63,124 bases of DNA from the NCBI GenBank assembly GCA_002412925.1, contig DHVZ01000075.1, positions 1 through 63,124 of the forward strand, in the 5' to 3' direction. Below, piece by piece: positions 16,247 to 24,570 of the stretch. The first letter of the stretch is position 1. Each line of letters begins with the position of its first letter. The DNA is from Anaerolineales bacterium UBA5195 (GTDB lineage Bacteria; Chloroflexota; Anaerolineae; Anaerolineales; Villigracilaceae). The translations under genes were made by a program, and so were the position numbers. Below the pieces are notes generated by a model. The model worked only from the letters and a program-made list of their open reading frames with translations. It had not been told where the DNA came from and did not search any database.

Positions 16247-17839
16247 CTATTTCACCTGCTCCCAGACAATCATGGTTGAACCTTTGCGCACAAAAAATGG
16301 CAGGCCGTCCACTTCAATGGCCGTGTAATCCTTGAGATACGGCTCGGCGCTTTTGAAATCGCCTTCCCAGAGCTGGACAATCACATCCGGCTGGAGTTTG
16401 CCGATCGAATGGGCATAATCCCACTTCATGTGGCCGGGGCGCACGTCCGCCAACCCCCACAGGCTGACCGGGGCCTTGATCGGCTCGCGGGCGATGACCG
16501 GGTCGGCCTTGCCGAGCAGGTCGATGAAAACCCGGTCGGGCAGGAAGTAAGGCTCCGTCCCGGCCGCCGTGACCGCGATTTTCGCGCCAGGTTTGGTGAT
16601 TTTTTCCAGAATCAGGGCCGTGTTGACATATTTTTCGTTGGCTTCGATATAGACTGGCTTGCGCTGTAACAGCCAGCGGTCAATCGACTTGTAATCGGCC
16701 AGCAGGAAATTGAGATTCCACAGGCTGAAAGCGACCAGCACCAGCGCGACGAGATTGGTCGCCGCGCGGCTCCAGCCACCCGTCAGCTTGAGTTCCGCTT
16801 CAATAGCTTTTTTCAGGCTGCCCAGGGTCACGCCCAGAAGCGCAAACCAGAGTGGCAGCGCCGTGGAGACGAAGCGGTTGGCCCCGCCTTTATGCTCCCA
16901 GGCGTCCCCGCCGACATAGGTGCTGTAGGCCACCTGCCCGATGAAAAGCAGCGCCAGGAGCGTCACGCTTTTATCGCGGCGGAAGGCGAAAACCGCCAGC
17001 GGCAGCAGGAGCACGACCCAGTTCGACTGCCAGGCCAGTTCGAACAGCACCCAGAATCCGCGCGCGATACGGATGGCGGTCGAGAAATTTGTCATCTTGA
17101 GATAGTAGGTGTTCGGCAGCAGGTTCCCGTAATACCAGTAACGGATGAGTGTCTGCGCGCCAAGGAAGCCGACCAGCATCCCCAGCCCCCAGAGCAAATG
17201 CTGACGGCGGCGCGGTTTGTCAGTCAGCAAATTGAAGCCGAGGATCAAGACAAACGGGACAGCCAGATCCACGCGGACGAGAGTTCCAAGGCCGAGGAGC
17301 AGGTAAAGCCAGGGGCCCCAGCGCGACAGGTCACGGGACAGCACGATCCAGGCTGCCAGTGAGAGGATCAACGCCAGCAGGCTGACTTCCATCCCGAGCA
17401 GTCCCCAGATATCCAGCGGAGCATAAAAAGCGGTCAAGACCAGCGCCGCAACCAGCGCCAGGGTGTCATCCGTCAGGGTTCGGACGATTTTATAGATGAA
17501 GACCAGGTTGAGTCCGAGCAAAACCGCGCCGGTGGCCTGGATCGCCAGGCTGATTTTGGAGGCAGCGATGGGCAGCAAATGCCAGAAGGCCATGTACAAC
17601 ATCCAGAGCGGATTGGTGTACCCTTCGACGTATTCGCCGGGGTTCCAGACCGCGCCGTTGCCGTGCGCCAGGTTCCAGGCATAACGCATCGAGACCATCG
17701 CATCGTCGAAAAGGACATAGTAACGTTCGCCGCCCGCCATGAAGCTGGTGGCCTGGATATAACGGGCAGCGTAGAGGCCGAGACCGGCCAAAATGATGGC
17801 AAGGAGGATTTGGGGAAAAGAGCGGAAGAGAATTTTCAT
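16247..17839 (-). CDS. GT-C type membrane glycosyltransferase (AftB-like)
   Basis: This 530-residue protein has about 10 hydrophobic segments and a C-terminal soluble domain of about 130 residues. The first extracytoplasmic loop holds VLFDDAMVSMRYAWNLAHGN and GEYVEGYTNPLW; the Asp-Asp pair and the GYTNPLW motif are typical of AftB-like polyprenyl-phosphate-sugar-dependent transferases. It likely adds a sugar from a lipid-linked donor to an envelope glycan outside the membrane. It is the only minus-strand gene inside the glycan block and is divergent from sat-cysC. The donor sugar cannot be deduced. Confidence 0.75.
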   Translation of the reverse strand: MKILFRSFPQILLAIILAGLGLYAARYIQATSFMAGGERYYVLFDDAMVSMRYAWNLAHGNGAVWNPGEYVEGYTNPLWMLYMAFWHLLPIAASKISLAIQATGAVLLGLNLVFIYKIVRTLTDDTLALVAALVLTAFYAPLDIWGLLGMEVSLLALILSLAAWIVLSRDLSRWGPWLYLLLGLGTLVRVDLAVPFVLILGFNLLTDKPRRRQHLLWGLGMLVGFLGAQTLIRYWYYGNLLPNTYYLKMTNFSTAIRIARGFWVLFELAWQSNWVVLLLPLAVFAFRRDKSVTLLALLFIGQVAYSTYVGGDAWEHKGGANRFVSTALPLWFALLGVTLGSLKKAIEAELKLTGGWSRAATNLVALVLVAFSLWNLNFLLADYKSIDRWLLQRKPVYIEANEKYVNTALILEKITKPGAKIAVTAAGTEPYFLPDRVFIDLLGKADPVIAREPIKAPVSLWGLADVRPGHMKWDYAHSIGKLQPDVIVQLWEGDFKSAEPYLKDYTAIEVDGLPFFVRKGSTMIVWEQVK

Positions 17840-17902
17840 ATGAGGTAAATTATACGCTCAAGCTGTGGGGAAATCGTGGGGAATCTGTTTTCATAACCCT
17901 GT

Positions 17903-17908
17903 TATAAT
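17903..17908 (+). promoter_or_regulatory. candidate -10 element for sat-cysC
   Basis: TATAAT occurs 35 nt before the sat-cysC start codon, and AGGAG (17933-17937) provides the ribosome site. No good -35 box is seen at the standard spacing. Confidence 0.45.
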
Positions 17909-17943
17909 ATCCAAAATTCAGTTGTTGAATATAGGAGAACGGA

Positions 17944-19668
17944 ATGGCAAAAGCAAATCTCATCGCCCCGTATGGCGGTAAACTGGTCAATTTGGTAGTC
18001 GAAGGCAAGGGTCGCGAAGACCTGCTTGCCAAGGCGGCCAAGCTGCCCTCGATCAAAATTTCCATGCGCGCCCTGTGCGACCTGGAACTGCTCGCCACCG
18101 GCGGTTTTTCGCCGTTGGAGACCTTCATGGGCAAGGCCGATTACGAAAGCGTCTTGCACCACATGCATCTGACGGATGGCACCCTCTGGCCGCTGCCGAT
18201 CACCCTGACCGCCGACCCAAAAGAACTGCCAACCGTGGGCGAGGAGCTCGTCCTGCGCAATGCCAACAACGATGTGATCGCGATCATGACCCTCGATGAG
18301 GTCTATCACTGGGATCTCGAAACCGAAGCTGCGCTGGCCTACGGCTCGACCGATTCAAAACACCCGATGGTCTCCGAAATGACCCGCTGGGGCAAGGTCT
18401 GCATCAGCGGCCCGCTCAAGGTGGTCAACCTGCCCAAGTACCATGATTTTATCGAACTGCGCCAGACACCTGCCGAGGTACGTACGCGTCTGGAAGCACT
18501 GGGCCACGATAACGTCGTCGCTTTCCAGACCCGCAACCCCCTGCATCGCATCCACGAAGAACTGACCAAACGTGCCGCCGCCGCGGTTAAAGGCTCGCTG
18601 CTCGTGCACCCCGTGGTTGGGATGACCAAACCCGGCGATGTCGATCACTACACCCGCACCCGCACTTACAAGGCGCTGGTCGATAACTACTACAGCAAAG
18701 AAGACACCCTGCTCAGTCTGCTTCCGCTGGCGATGCGCATGGCCGGCCCGAAGGAAGCCCTGCTGCACGCCATCATCCGCCGCAACCACGGTGTCAATCA
18801 CTTCATCGTTGGCCGCGACCATGCCGGGCCTGGTAATGACAGCACCGGCAAGCCGTTCTACGGCCCATATGATGCCCAGACCGTCATGACCGAGCACGAA
18901 GCTGAACTGGGCGTCAAAATGGTCCCGTTCGAAATGCTGGTCTACTTGCCCGATGAAGACCGCTACGTGGAACAGAAAGATATCCCCGCTGGCGCGAAGA
19001 CTCTCAACATCTCCGGCACCCAGGTGCGCGATGACTATCTCACCAAGGGCAAACTGCTCCCTGAGTGGTTCACCCGCCCCGAGACCGCCGAAATCTTGCG
19101 CCAAAGCTACCCGCCCCGCCATAAGCAGGGCTTCTGCCTGTGGTTCACCGGCCTGAGCGGCTCGGGCAAGAGCGCCACCGCCCAGATCATGACCGAACTC
19201 CTGCTCGAATATGGCCGCGAATCGACCATGCTGGATGGCGATGTTGTCCGCACCCACTTGAGCAAGGGCCTCGGTTTCAGCAAAGAAGACCGCGACACCA
19301 ACATCATCCGCATCGGCTTCGTGGCTGGTGAAATTGCCCGGCATGGCGGCGCAGTCATCTGCGCGGCCATCAGCCCCTACCGCGCGGCGCGCGAAGAAGC
19401 CCGCAAGTTCGTGGGCGAAAACTTCATTGAAGTTTACATGGACACCCCGGTCGAAATCTGCGAACAGCGCGATGTGAAGGGCCTGTACGCCAAGGCCCGC
19501 CAGGCGATGATCGATGGCAAACCGATGGGCTTCACCGGTGTGGATGATCCCTACGAACCCCCGGTCAGCCCGGAAATTGCGCTCCAGGGCTATGGCGCCA
19601 CCCCCGAAGAAAATGCCCGCAAGGTGGTTGCGTATCTCACCGAGCAAGGCTATTTGTTGAACGAATAA
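17944..19668 (+). CDS. bifunctional sulfate adenylyltransferase / adenylylsulfate kinase
   Basis: This 574-residue fusion catalyses both steps of sulfate activation in the cytoplasm: sulfate plus ATP to APS, then APS plus ATP to PAPS. The sulfurylase half (1-390) has FQTRNPLHRIHEE near residue 193 (the HxxH active site) and VGRDHAGPGNDS near 296. The kinase half begins near residue 396 with the Walker A loop FTGLSGSGKSATAQ, followed by LDGDVVRTHLSKGLGFS, the CysC signature. PAPS is the donor used by the three sulfotransferases in this block, which explains the location. No reductive assimilation genes (cysH, sulfite reductase) are nearby, which favours a sulfation role. Confidence 0.95.
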   Translation: MAKANLIAPYGGKLVNLVVEGKGREDLLAKAAKLPSIKISMRALCDLELLATGGFSPLETFMGKADYESVLHHMHLTDGTLWPLPITLTADPKELPTVGEELVLRNANNDVIAIMTLDEVYHWDLETEAALAYGSTDSKHPMVSEMTRWGKVCISGPLKVVNLPKYHDFIELRQTPAEVRTRLEALGHDNVVAFQTRNPLHRIHEELTKRAAAAVKGSLLVHPVVGMTKPGDVDHYTRTRTYKALVDNYYSKEDTLLSLLPLAMRMAGPKEALLHAIIRRNHGVNHFIVGRDHAGPGNDSTGKPFYGPYDAQTVMTEHEAELGVKMVPFEMLVYLPDEDRYVEQKDIPAGAKTLNISGTQVRDDYLTKGKLLPEWFTRPETAEILRQSYPPRHKQGFCLWFTGLSGSGKSATAQIMTELLLEYGRESTMLDGDVVRTHLSKGLGFSKEDRDTNIIRIGFVAGEIARHGGAVICAAISPYRAAREEARKFVGENFIEVYMDTPVEICEQRDVKGLYAKARQAMIDGKPMGFTGVDDPYEPPVSPEIALQGYGATPEENARKVVAYLTEQGYLLNE

Positions 19669-19675
19669 GATTTGG

Positions 19676-19715
19676 CCCTCACCCCACACGTTTTCTGTGG
19701 GGTGAGGGAATTTTT
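19676..19715 (+). terminator. intrinsic terminator after sat-cysC
   Basis: A perfect 13-pair stem CCCTCACCCCACA / TGTGGGGTGAGGG with a 7-nt loop is followed by AATTTTT. It ends exactly at the start codon of the next gene, so that gene has almost no leader after the hairpin. Confidence 0.85.
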
Positions 19716-21350
19716 ATGTCTGCACAAAAATCACGCTTGACGTTTTACATGCCCCTCGCCATGCTTGTCCTTGGAGCAATGGCGATATTGTATATCTGTA
19801 CCCCCACGGGGGTTGGGTTGGCAAATGACTCGGTGGCCTACATCGCCGGCGCGCGCTCCATTTTACAGGGAACGGGGTACAGCGACATCTGGCTCGACAG
19901 CTCCCTCGAAGCGATTACGCATTACCCGCCGCTTTTGTCTCTGACCTTGGCGGTGATTGGCGCTTTGGGGATCGATCCGCTGCGCGGCGCTCGCATTTTG
20001 AACATTCTGCTCTATGGTACAAATATCGGTCTGATGGGACTCCTGGGTTGGCGGATGACAAAGTCCCACATGGCTGGGATTCTGCTGGCGCTGCTTTTCC
20101 TGCTTAACGCATCATTGCTACGAATCCACATCTTTGCGATGAGCGAGCCGTTGTTTTTGTTTTTTAGCCTGCTATCATTTTTGTTTTTTGATTTTTCGCT
20201 CGAAGCTCGAAATTCGGAACTTGTTACTCGTTACTCGTTACTACTCACCGGCTTTCTCACTGGTCTGGCCTTTCTGACCCGTTACTCCGGCCTGGCCCTG
20301 ATTGCGACTTTTCTCGTTGCCCTGATATTGCTCCGAACCAACTGGCGTTCCCGTTTCAGCAGCCTGGCCCTGTTCCTGGGCGGGGCCGTACCGCCGCTGG
20401 CAGCCTGGTTCATCCGCAATAAACTGGTTGCCGGGAATGTCACCAACCGCACCTTTCAATACCACCCGATCACGGCAGAAAATATCCAGCCGGGGATTTA
20501 TAATTTCTCGCAGTTCCTGATGCCGATCGAGACTTGGCGGCGCGGGCTGGTCAAAGCTGGCGCAGTTGAGTGGATTATTCTGGGCCTCGCGTTGATTTTG
20601 CTGGTTTGGGTTATTATCACGGCCTGGAAATTGCTTTTCCAATCGCCCAATCACCCAATCACCCAATCGTCGAATCTACCTGTTTCCCTGTCTACCTGTT
20701 TACCTTTTACGATTGCCCTCTACATCTTTGCCTACCTCGGCGCGGTATTGTTCTCGATGAGTTTTTTCGATGCCAGCACTAAGTTCCAGCCGAGAATCCT
20801 GGCCCCGATTTATGTTTCGTTAATGGTGCTTTTTGTAGCTGTAGTGGCAAAACCATTAACCACAAAGTTCACAAAGATCTCGAAGGAAAACCTTTCTCTT
20901 TTTTTGCATGGTCTTGCAGCTCTCAGCGTGGTTTTTGTTCTTGGACTTTCGACCTTCGACTTTCGACAAACGGTTTTGACCTTGCAGGAAGCCGGGCAGG
21001 GCTATGCTTCATGGAAATGGCGAGACTCAATGGTGATGGCTGAACTGAAGAAATTACCAAGTGGCATGGCAATTTACACCAACAGCCCGCCCGCCATCTA
21101 TCTTGTCACCGGGCGCGCCAGCCGGGTGCTGCCGACTCCACGTGACCCGGTTGACAACCGTCCGCGCGGGGATTATGAGCAAAATGTGGCCCAGATGCGC
21201 GCCGACTTGCTGGCCGGGAGGGCTGTCCTGGCCTTGTTCGACACCACCAGCATCGAGGATGCGCTCGGGGCGGAGAATGTGGCCCAGTTTACAGCAGGCT
21301 TGACCCTCCTGGAAAAAGCCCAGGGTGACACCTTGTATGGAATTCCATGA
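19716..21350 (+). CDS. GT-C type membrane glycosyltransferase
   Basis: This 544-residue protein has about 10-11 hydrophobic segments followed by a soluble C-terminal domain of about 130 residues. The first loop, VGLANDSVAYIAGARSILQG, carries the Asp typical of GT39/ArnT-like transferases, and HYPPLLSL follows it. It should use a polyprenyl-linked sugar outside the membrane. Four separate short tandem-repeat tracts are embedded in frame (20198-20246, 20639-20706, 20859-20892, 20945-20972), all in loops between membrane segments or at the start of the soluble part. The ATG directly follows a terminator stem. Acceptor unknown. Confidence 0.72.
   Translation: MSAQKSRLTFYMPLAMLVLGAMAILYICTPTGVGLANDSVAYIAGARSILQGTGYSDIWLDSSLEAITHYPPLLSLTLAVIGALGIDPLRGARILNILLYGTNIGLMGLLGWRMTKSHMAGILLALLFLLNASLLRIHIFAMSEPLFLFFSLLSFLFFDFSLEARNSELVTRYSLLLTGFLTGLAFLTRYSGLALIATFLVALILLRTNWRSRFSSLALFLGGAVPPLAAWFIRNKLVAGNVTNRTFQYHPITAENIQPGIYNFSQFLMPIETWRRGLVKAGAVEWIILGLALILLVWVIITAWKLLFQSPNHPITQSSNLPVSLSTCLPFTIALYIFAYLGAVLFSMSFFDASTKFQPRILAPIYVSLMVLFVAVVAKPLTTKFTKISKENLSLFLHGLAALSVVFVLGLSTFDFRQTVLTLQEAGQGYASWKWRDSMVMAELKKLPSGMAIYTNSPPAIYLVTGRASRVLPTPRDPVDNRPRGDYEQNVAQMRADLLAGRAVLALFDTTSIEDALGAENVAQFTAGLTLLEKAQGDTLYGIP
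20198..20246 (+). repeat. in-gene heptamer tract
   Basis: GCTCGAA occurs twice, followed after a degenerate unit by TTACTCG twice and TTACTAC, all in a 7-bp period. It encodes a hydrophilic loop between membrane segments of the GT-C protein. Confidence 0.75.
20639..20706 (+). repeat. in-gene octamer-type tract
   Basis: CCCAATCA-type units repeat with a period of 8 and are followed by a CTACCTGTTTCCCTGT / CTACCTGTTTACC pair. The encoded loop is SPNHPITQSSNLPVSLSTCL. Confidence 0.7.
20859..20892 (+). repeat. in-gene nonamer tract
   Basis: ACCACAAAG, TTCACAAAG and ATCTCGAAG follow each other with a 9-bp period, encoding TTKFTKISKE. Related nonamers occur at 27081-27156. Confidence 0.65.
20945..20972 (+). 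repeat. in-gene heptamer tract, 4 units
   Basis: ACTTTCG, ACCTTCG, ACTTTCG and ACAAACG follow with an exact 7-bp period, encoding STFDFRQT after the last membrane segment. Confidence 0.7.
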
Positions 21351-21384
21351 TTTGTAGGGGCTACGCTCCCACAGGAGATGTAAC

Positions 21385-22224
21385 ATGCCAAAAATTCAAG
21401 AGAAATTCGATCTGACCGGCCGTGTGGCCGTTGTGACCGGCGGCGTTGGGCAGCTCGGCACCGAATTCTGCCGGACGCTGGCCGAAGCTGGCGCCGCTGT
21501 CGTGGTTGTCGACCTGAACCACGAAAAATGCACGGCCACCGCTGCCAATCTGGAGCAGGCCGGTTACAAAGCCCTGGGCATTGCCACCGACATCACCCAA
21601 CCCGATTCTGTCAATGCCATGGTCGCCAAGGTTATCGCGACCTTTGGCCACCTGGATGTGCTGGTCAACAGCGCCGCGCTCGACCCCAAATTCGATCCGG
21701 ACGCGGTCTCCAAGGGTATCGCCCCCGGCAAATTCGAGGAATATCCGCTTGACCAGTGGAACGCTGCGTTAAATGTTAACTTGACCGGGACCTTCCTGGT
21801 GACCCAGGCCTGCGCCAGGCAGATGGTCGCCCAAGGTCCCTCTGGGAAGGGGAGCATCATCAATATTTGCTCAACCTATGGACTGAACGGTCCCGACCAG
21901 CGCATCTACCGCAAGGCGGATGGCTCCCAGCCCGCCTTCAAGCCGATCTACTACACCGTGACCAAGGCCGGGATCGTTGGTTTTACCAAGTACCTGGCCG
22001 CCTACTACATGGAAACGGAAATCCGCGTCAATATGCTCACCCCCGGCGGCGTCTACAACAACCATGACGAACTGTTTGCCAAGAACTATGCTGCCAAAAC
22101 CATCCTGGGACGCATGGCGCGCAAGGACGAAATGAACGGCGCGCTCTTGTTCCTGGCCTCGGATGCCTCCTCGTACATGACCGGAAATAACGTGGTTGTG
22201 GACGGCGGTTGGACGGCGTGGTAG
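21385..22224 (+). CDS. SDR family NAD(P)-dependent oxidoreductase
   Basis: This 279-residue short-chain dehydrogenase has the nucleotide-binding glycine motif VVTGGVGQLGTEF (near residue 17), LVNSAALDP in place of the NNAG block, IINICSTYGLNG with the catalytic Ser, and the YxxxK pair in IYYTVTKAG. All catalytic residues are present. It lies upstream of the NeuA and NeuB genes and probably makes or modifies a precursor of the same acidic sugar. Similar SDRs accompany nonulosonate genes in other bacteria (family knowledge). An AGGAGATG site precedes the ATG. Confidence 0.88.
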   Translation: MPKIQEKFDLTGRVAVVTGGVGQLGTEFCRTLAEAGAAVVVVDLNHEKCTATAANLEQAGYKALGIATDITQPDSVNAMVAKVIATFGHLDVLVNSAALDPKFDPDAVSKGIAPGKFEEYPLDQWNAALNVNLTGTFLVTQACARQMVAQGPSGKGSIINICSTYGLNGPDQRIYRKADGSQPAFKPIYYTVTKAGIVGFTKYLAAYYMETEIRVNMLTPGGVYNNHDELFAKNYAAKTILGRMARKDEMNGALLFLASDASSYMTGNNVVVDGGWTAW

Positions 22225-22228
22225 AGCC

Positions 22229-22324
22229 AGTAATCAGTGATTAGTAATCAGTGATTAGTAAAGGCAAAACACTGATGGCTGAAAACTGGTAACTGGTCAC
22301 TGAAAACTGGTGACTGATGACTGA
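22229..22324 (+). repeat. heptamer tract running into the neuA start codon
   Basis: Five AGTRATY-type units (22229-22263) are followed by eight ACTGNNN-type units (22271-22324). The start codon of the NeuA-KdsC gene (22317) is the last three bases of one such unit (ACTGATG). No purine-rich ribosome site is present between the repeat and the ATG. Confidence 0.85.
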
Positions 22325-23540
22325 AACTCTTGCTATCATCCCCGCGCGCGGGGGCTCGAAAGGCATACCGCGCAAAAATATCCGTAATTTTTCCGGCTAT
22401 CCGCTGATCGCCTGGAGCATTGCCTCGGCAAAACAGTCCGAACTGGTGACGCGTGTGATCGTCAGCACCGACGACGAGGAAATCGCTGCGGTGGCGCGCG
22501 CCTGGGGTGCAGAGACTCCGTTCCTGCGCCCGGCTGAGTTCGCGCAGGATCAGAGCACCGACCTGCCGCTCTTTGAGCATGCCCTGAAATGGCTGGCCGA
22601 GAACGAAAATTACAAACCGGAGGTCGTCGTGCAATTGCGGCCCACTTCGCCGATCCGCCCCACAGGGTTGGTGGACGCGGCGGTGAGAATCCTGCTTGAG
22701 AACACTGAGGCTGATTCGGTGCGGGGCGTGGTCCCAGCCGGGCAAAACCCGCATAAAATGTGGCGGCTGCCCCAAGGGGAGAAAGGTCCGATGGCGAACC
22801 TGCTGGCGGTGGATGGAATCGAGGAACCGTACAACGCTCCCCGGCAAATCCTGCCTCCGATTTTCTGGCAGACCGGTCACATCGATGCCATCCGCCGGGA
22901 GACGATTCTCTCCGGCTCGATGAGCGGCAAGACGATTTATCCGCTGATCATTGACCCGGAATTTACGGTCGACCTGGATAATTTGCGCGATTGGATGCGC
23001 GCTGAATGGCTGGTGGCTTTCGGCGGGCTGGAAATGGTCTGGCCGGGACGCGCCAAACGCCCCATGCCGCAAAAAATCGACCTGCTCGTGCTGGATTTCG
23101 ACGGCGTGCTGACGGATAACCGCGTTTGGGTCAGCGAGGATGGTTACGAAATGGTGGCCGCCAACCGCGGCGACAGCCTGATCATGAGCAAACTGATGCG
23201 CGCGGGAACGGATGTGATCATCCTGTCTTCGGAGGTCAACCCGGTGGTGGCGGCGCGGGCGCGCAAGATGAAGGTCGAAGCCATCCATGGTGTGGGCCTG
23301 GAAGACAAAGCCGTCGTCCTGCAAAACCTGCTCAAAGAGCGTAAAATTGACCCGGCCTATGTAGTCTACGTTGGGAACGACATTAATGACCTGCCCTGCT
23401 TCGATCTGGTTGGCTGGTCGGTGGCTGTAGCCGACGCCCAGCCCGAAGTGCTCCGCGCGGCTGATTTTGTCACATCAAAAACCGGCGGACATGGGGCAGT
23501 ACGGGAAGTGTGTGATTTGATTTTGTCGGTAAATCGGTAA
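22317..23540 (+). CDS. acylneuraminate cytidylyltransferase fused to KdsC-like HAD phosphatase
   Basis: This 407-residue protein joins two enzymes of nonulosonic acid synthesis. Residues 1-235 are a CMP-sugar synthetase: LAIIPARGGSKGIPRKNI binds CTP, and VVVQLRPTSPIRP and GQNPHKMWR follow in order. Residues 255-407 are a KdsC-type phosphatase with LLVLDFDGVLTDNRVWV, HGVGLEDKAVVLQNLL and VVYVGNDINDLPCFD. A fusion implies that the condensation product is a phosphorylated sugar acid which is dephosphorylated and then activated as the CMP form. The same domain order occurs in some bacterial and in animal CMP-sialic acid synthetases. NeuB follows 66 nt downstream. Confidence 0.9.
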   Translation: MTETLAIIPARGGSKGIPRKNIRNFSGYPLIAWSIASAKQSELVTRVIVSTDDEEIAAVARAWGAETPFLRPAEFAQDQSTDLPLFEHALKWLAENENYKPEVVVQLRPTSPIRPTGLVDAAVRILLENTEADSVRGVVPAGQNPHKMWRLPQGEKGPMANLLAVDGIEEPYNAPRQILPPIFWQTGHIDAIRRETILSGSMSGKTIYPLIIDPEFTVDLDNLRDWMRAEWLVAFGGLEMVWPGRAKRPMPQKIDLLVLDFDGVLTDNRVWVSEDGYEMVAANRGDSLIMSKLMRAGTDVIILSSEVNPVVAARARKMKVEAIHGVGLEDKAVVLQNLLKERKIDPAYVVYVGNDINDLPCFDLVGWSVAVADAQPEVLRAADFVTSKTGGHGAVREVCDLILSVNR

Positions 23541-23598
23541 GTTGGGAAATTGGTTATCCTGGGTTACTACACTACCAAGCTGCCAATTTACCAAATTA
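23529..23598 (+). repeat. degenerate tract between neuA and neuB
   Basis: GGTAAATCGGTAAG and GGGAAATTGG on the left are roughly complementary to CCAATTTACC on the right. The left part includes the last codons and stop of the NeuA-KdsC gene, so the repeat has supplied its C-terminus. Confidence 0.55.
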
Positions 23599-23606
23599 GG
23601 AGAAAA

Positions 23607-24491
23607 ATGACTCGAGAAATAAAGCTTGGAAAAAAGATTATCGGTGACAGGCAGCCCGCCTACATCATCGCAGAGATTGGAATCAACCATAACGGCGATT
23701 TGGAAGTTGCCAAGAAAATGATCGAGGCGGCGGTCCATGCCGGCGCGGATGCGGTCAAGTTCCAGAAACGCACGCCCGAAGTCTGCACACCGCTGGATCA
23801 GCAAAAGCAGATGCGCGATACGCCCTGGGGCTACATCACCTATCTCGATTACCGCCACAAAGTGGAATTGGGGCAGGGCGCGTACCGAGAAATCGATCGG
23901 CACTGCAAAAAGCTGGGCATCGACTGGTTTGTCTCGGTTTGGGATGAGCCCTCGGTGGATTTCATGGAGCAGTTCGAGACCCCGGCTTACAAAATCCCCT
24001 CGGCCTCGCTGACCGACCATGGCCTGCTGCGCCGCGTCCGCCAGACCGGGAAGCCGCTGATCGTCTCGACCGGAATGTCGACGATGGACGAGATTCATCG
24101 CGGGATGGAGGTGGTTGGCCTGGATAACCTGGTGATCATGCACACCACCAGCACCTATCCCTGCGACCCGGACGAACTCAACCTGCGGATGATCGAAACC
24201 CTGCGCTGCGAATTTCCCGAGACGCCGATTGGTTATTCCGGCCACGAGGTGGGACTCGTCCCCTCGGCGGTGGCCGTGGCCCTGGGCGCCTGTTCGGTGG
24301 AACGCCATTTCACCCTCGACCGGGCGATGTGGGGCGGCGACCAGGCCGCTTCGGTGGAACCGGGCGGTTTCGAGAAGCTGGTCAAATACATCCGCGTGAC
24401 CGAAGCCGCGCTGGGCGATGGCGTCAAGAAGGTCTACCAGAGTGAAATGTCCTCACTGAAGAAACTGCGCCGGGTGAAGAAAGAGGAGTAA
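23607..24491 (+). CDS. NeuB-type nonulosonic acid synthase lacking the SAF domain
   Basis: This 294-residue enzyme condenses phosphoenolpyruvate with a mannosamine-type sugar. The TIM-barrel motifs are AYIIAEIGINHNGDLEVAKK, DAVKFQKRTPE, FVSVWDEPSVDF, KIPSASLTDHGLL, IGYSGHEVGL and SVERHFTLDR. Typical NeuB proteins are 335-350 residues and end with an SAF (antifreeze-like) domain that helps build the active site of the neighbouring subunit. Here the protein stops at SSLKKLRRVKKEE, just where that domain should begin. AGGAG precedes the ATG at 23607. No NeuC-type epimerase is in the window. Confidence 0.9.
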   Translation: MTREIKLGKKIIGDRQPAYIIAEIGINHNGDLEVAKKMIEAAVHAGADAVKFQKRTPEVCTPLDQQKQMRDTPWGYITYLDYRHKVELGQGAYREIDRHCKKLGIDWFVSVWDEPSVDFMEQFETPAYKIPSASLTDHGLLRRVRQTGKPLIVSTGMSTMDEIHRGMEVVGLDNLVIMHTTSTYPCDPDELNLRMIETLRCEFPETPIGYSGHEVGLVPSAVAVALGACSVERHFTLDRAMWGGDQAASVEPGGFEKLVKYIRVTEAALGDGVKKVYQSEMSSLKKLRRVKKEE

Positions 24492-24570
24492 GTCAGTTAT
24501 CAGTCATCAGTGTTGGGCTTTCCCAGCGCGCTGATGACTGATAACTGGTGACTGTTCACTGGTGACTGAC
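24490..24570 (+). repeat. heptamer tract with a perfect 17-bp inverted repeat before a sulfotransferase gene
   Basis: CAGTTATCAGTCATCAG (24494-24510) and its exact reverse complement CTGATGACTGATAACTG (24531-24547) flank a 20-nt loop. The right arm continues as ACTGGTG, ACTGTTC, ACTGGTG, ACTGAC and ends immediately before the ATG at 24571. The structure could act as a terminator-like or translation-controlling hairpin. Confidence 0.85.

Noticed and set aside
18355..19689. A 444-codon minus-strand frame opposite sat-cysC
   Set aside because: The sense strand has full catalytic motifs of both enzymes; the antisense product shows none.
22229..22324. CRISPR-like array
   Set aside because: The units are 7 bp without spacers, so this is a short tandem tract and not a CRISPR.
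22248..23324. A 358-codon minus-strand frame opposite the NeuA-KdsC gene
   Set aside because: It begins in the heptamer tract and mirrors a confident sense gene.
23550..23606. Earlier start of NeuB inside the inter-gene tract
   Set aside because: The added residues come from repeat sequence, and AGGAG directly precedes the ATG at 23607.
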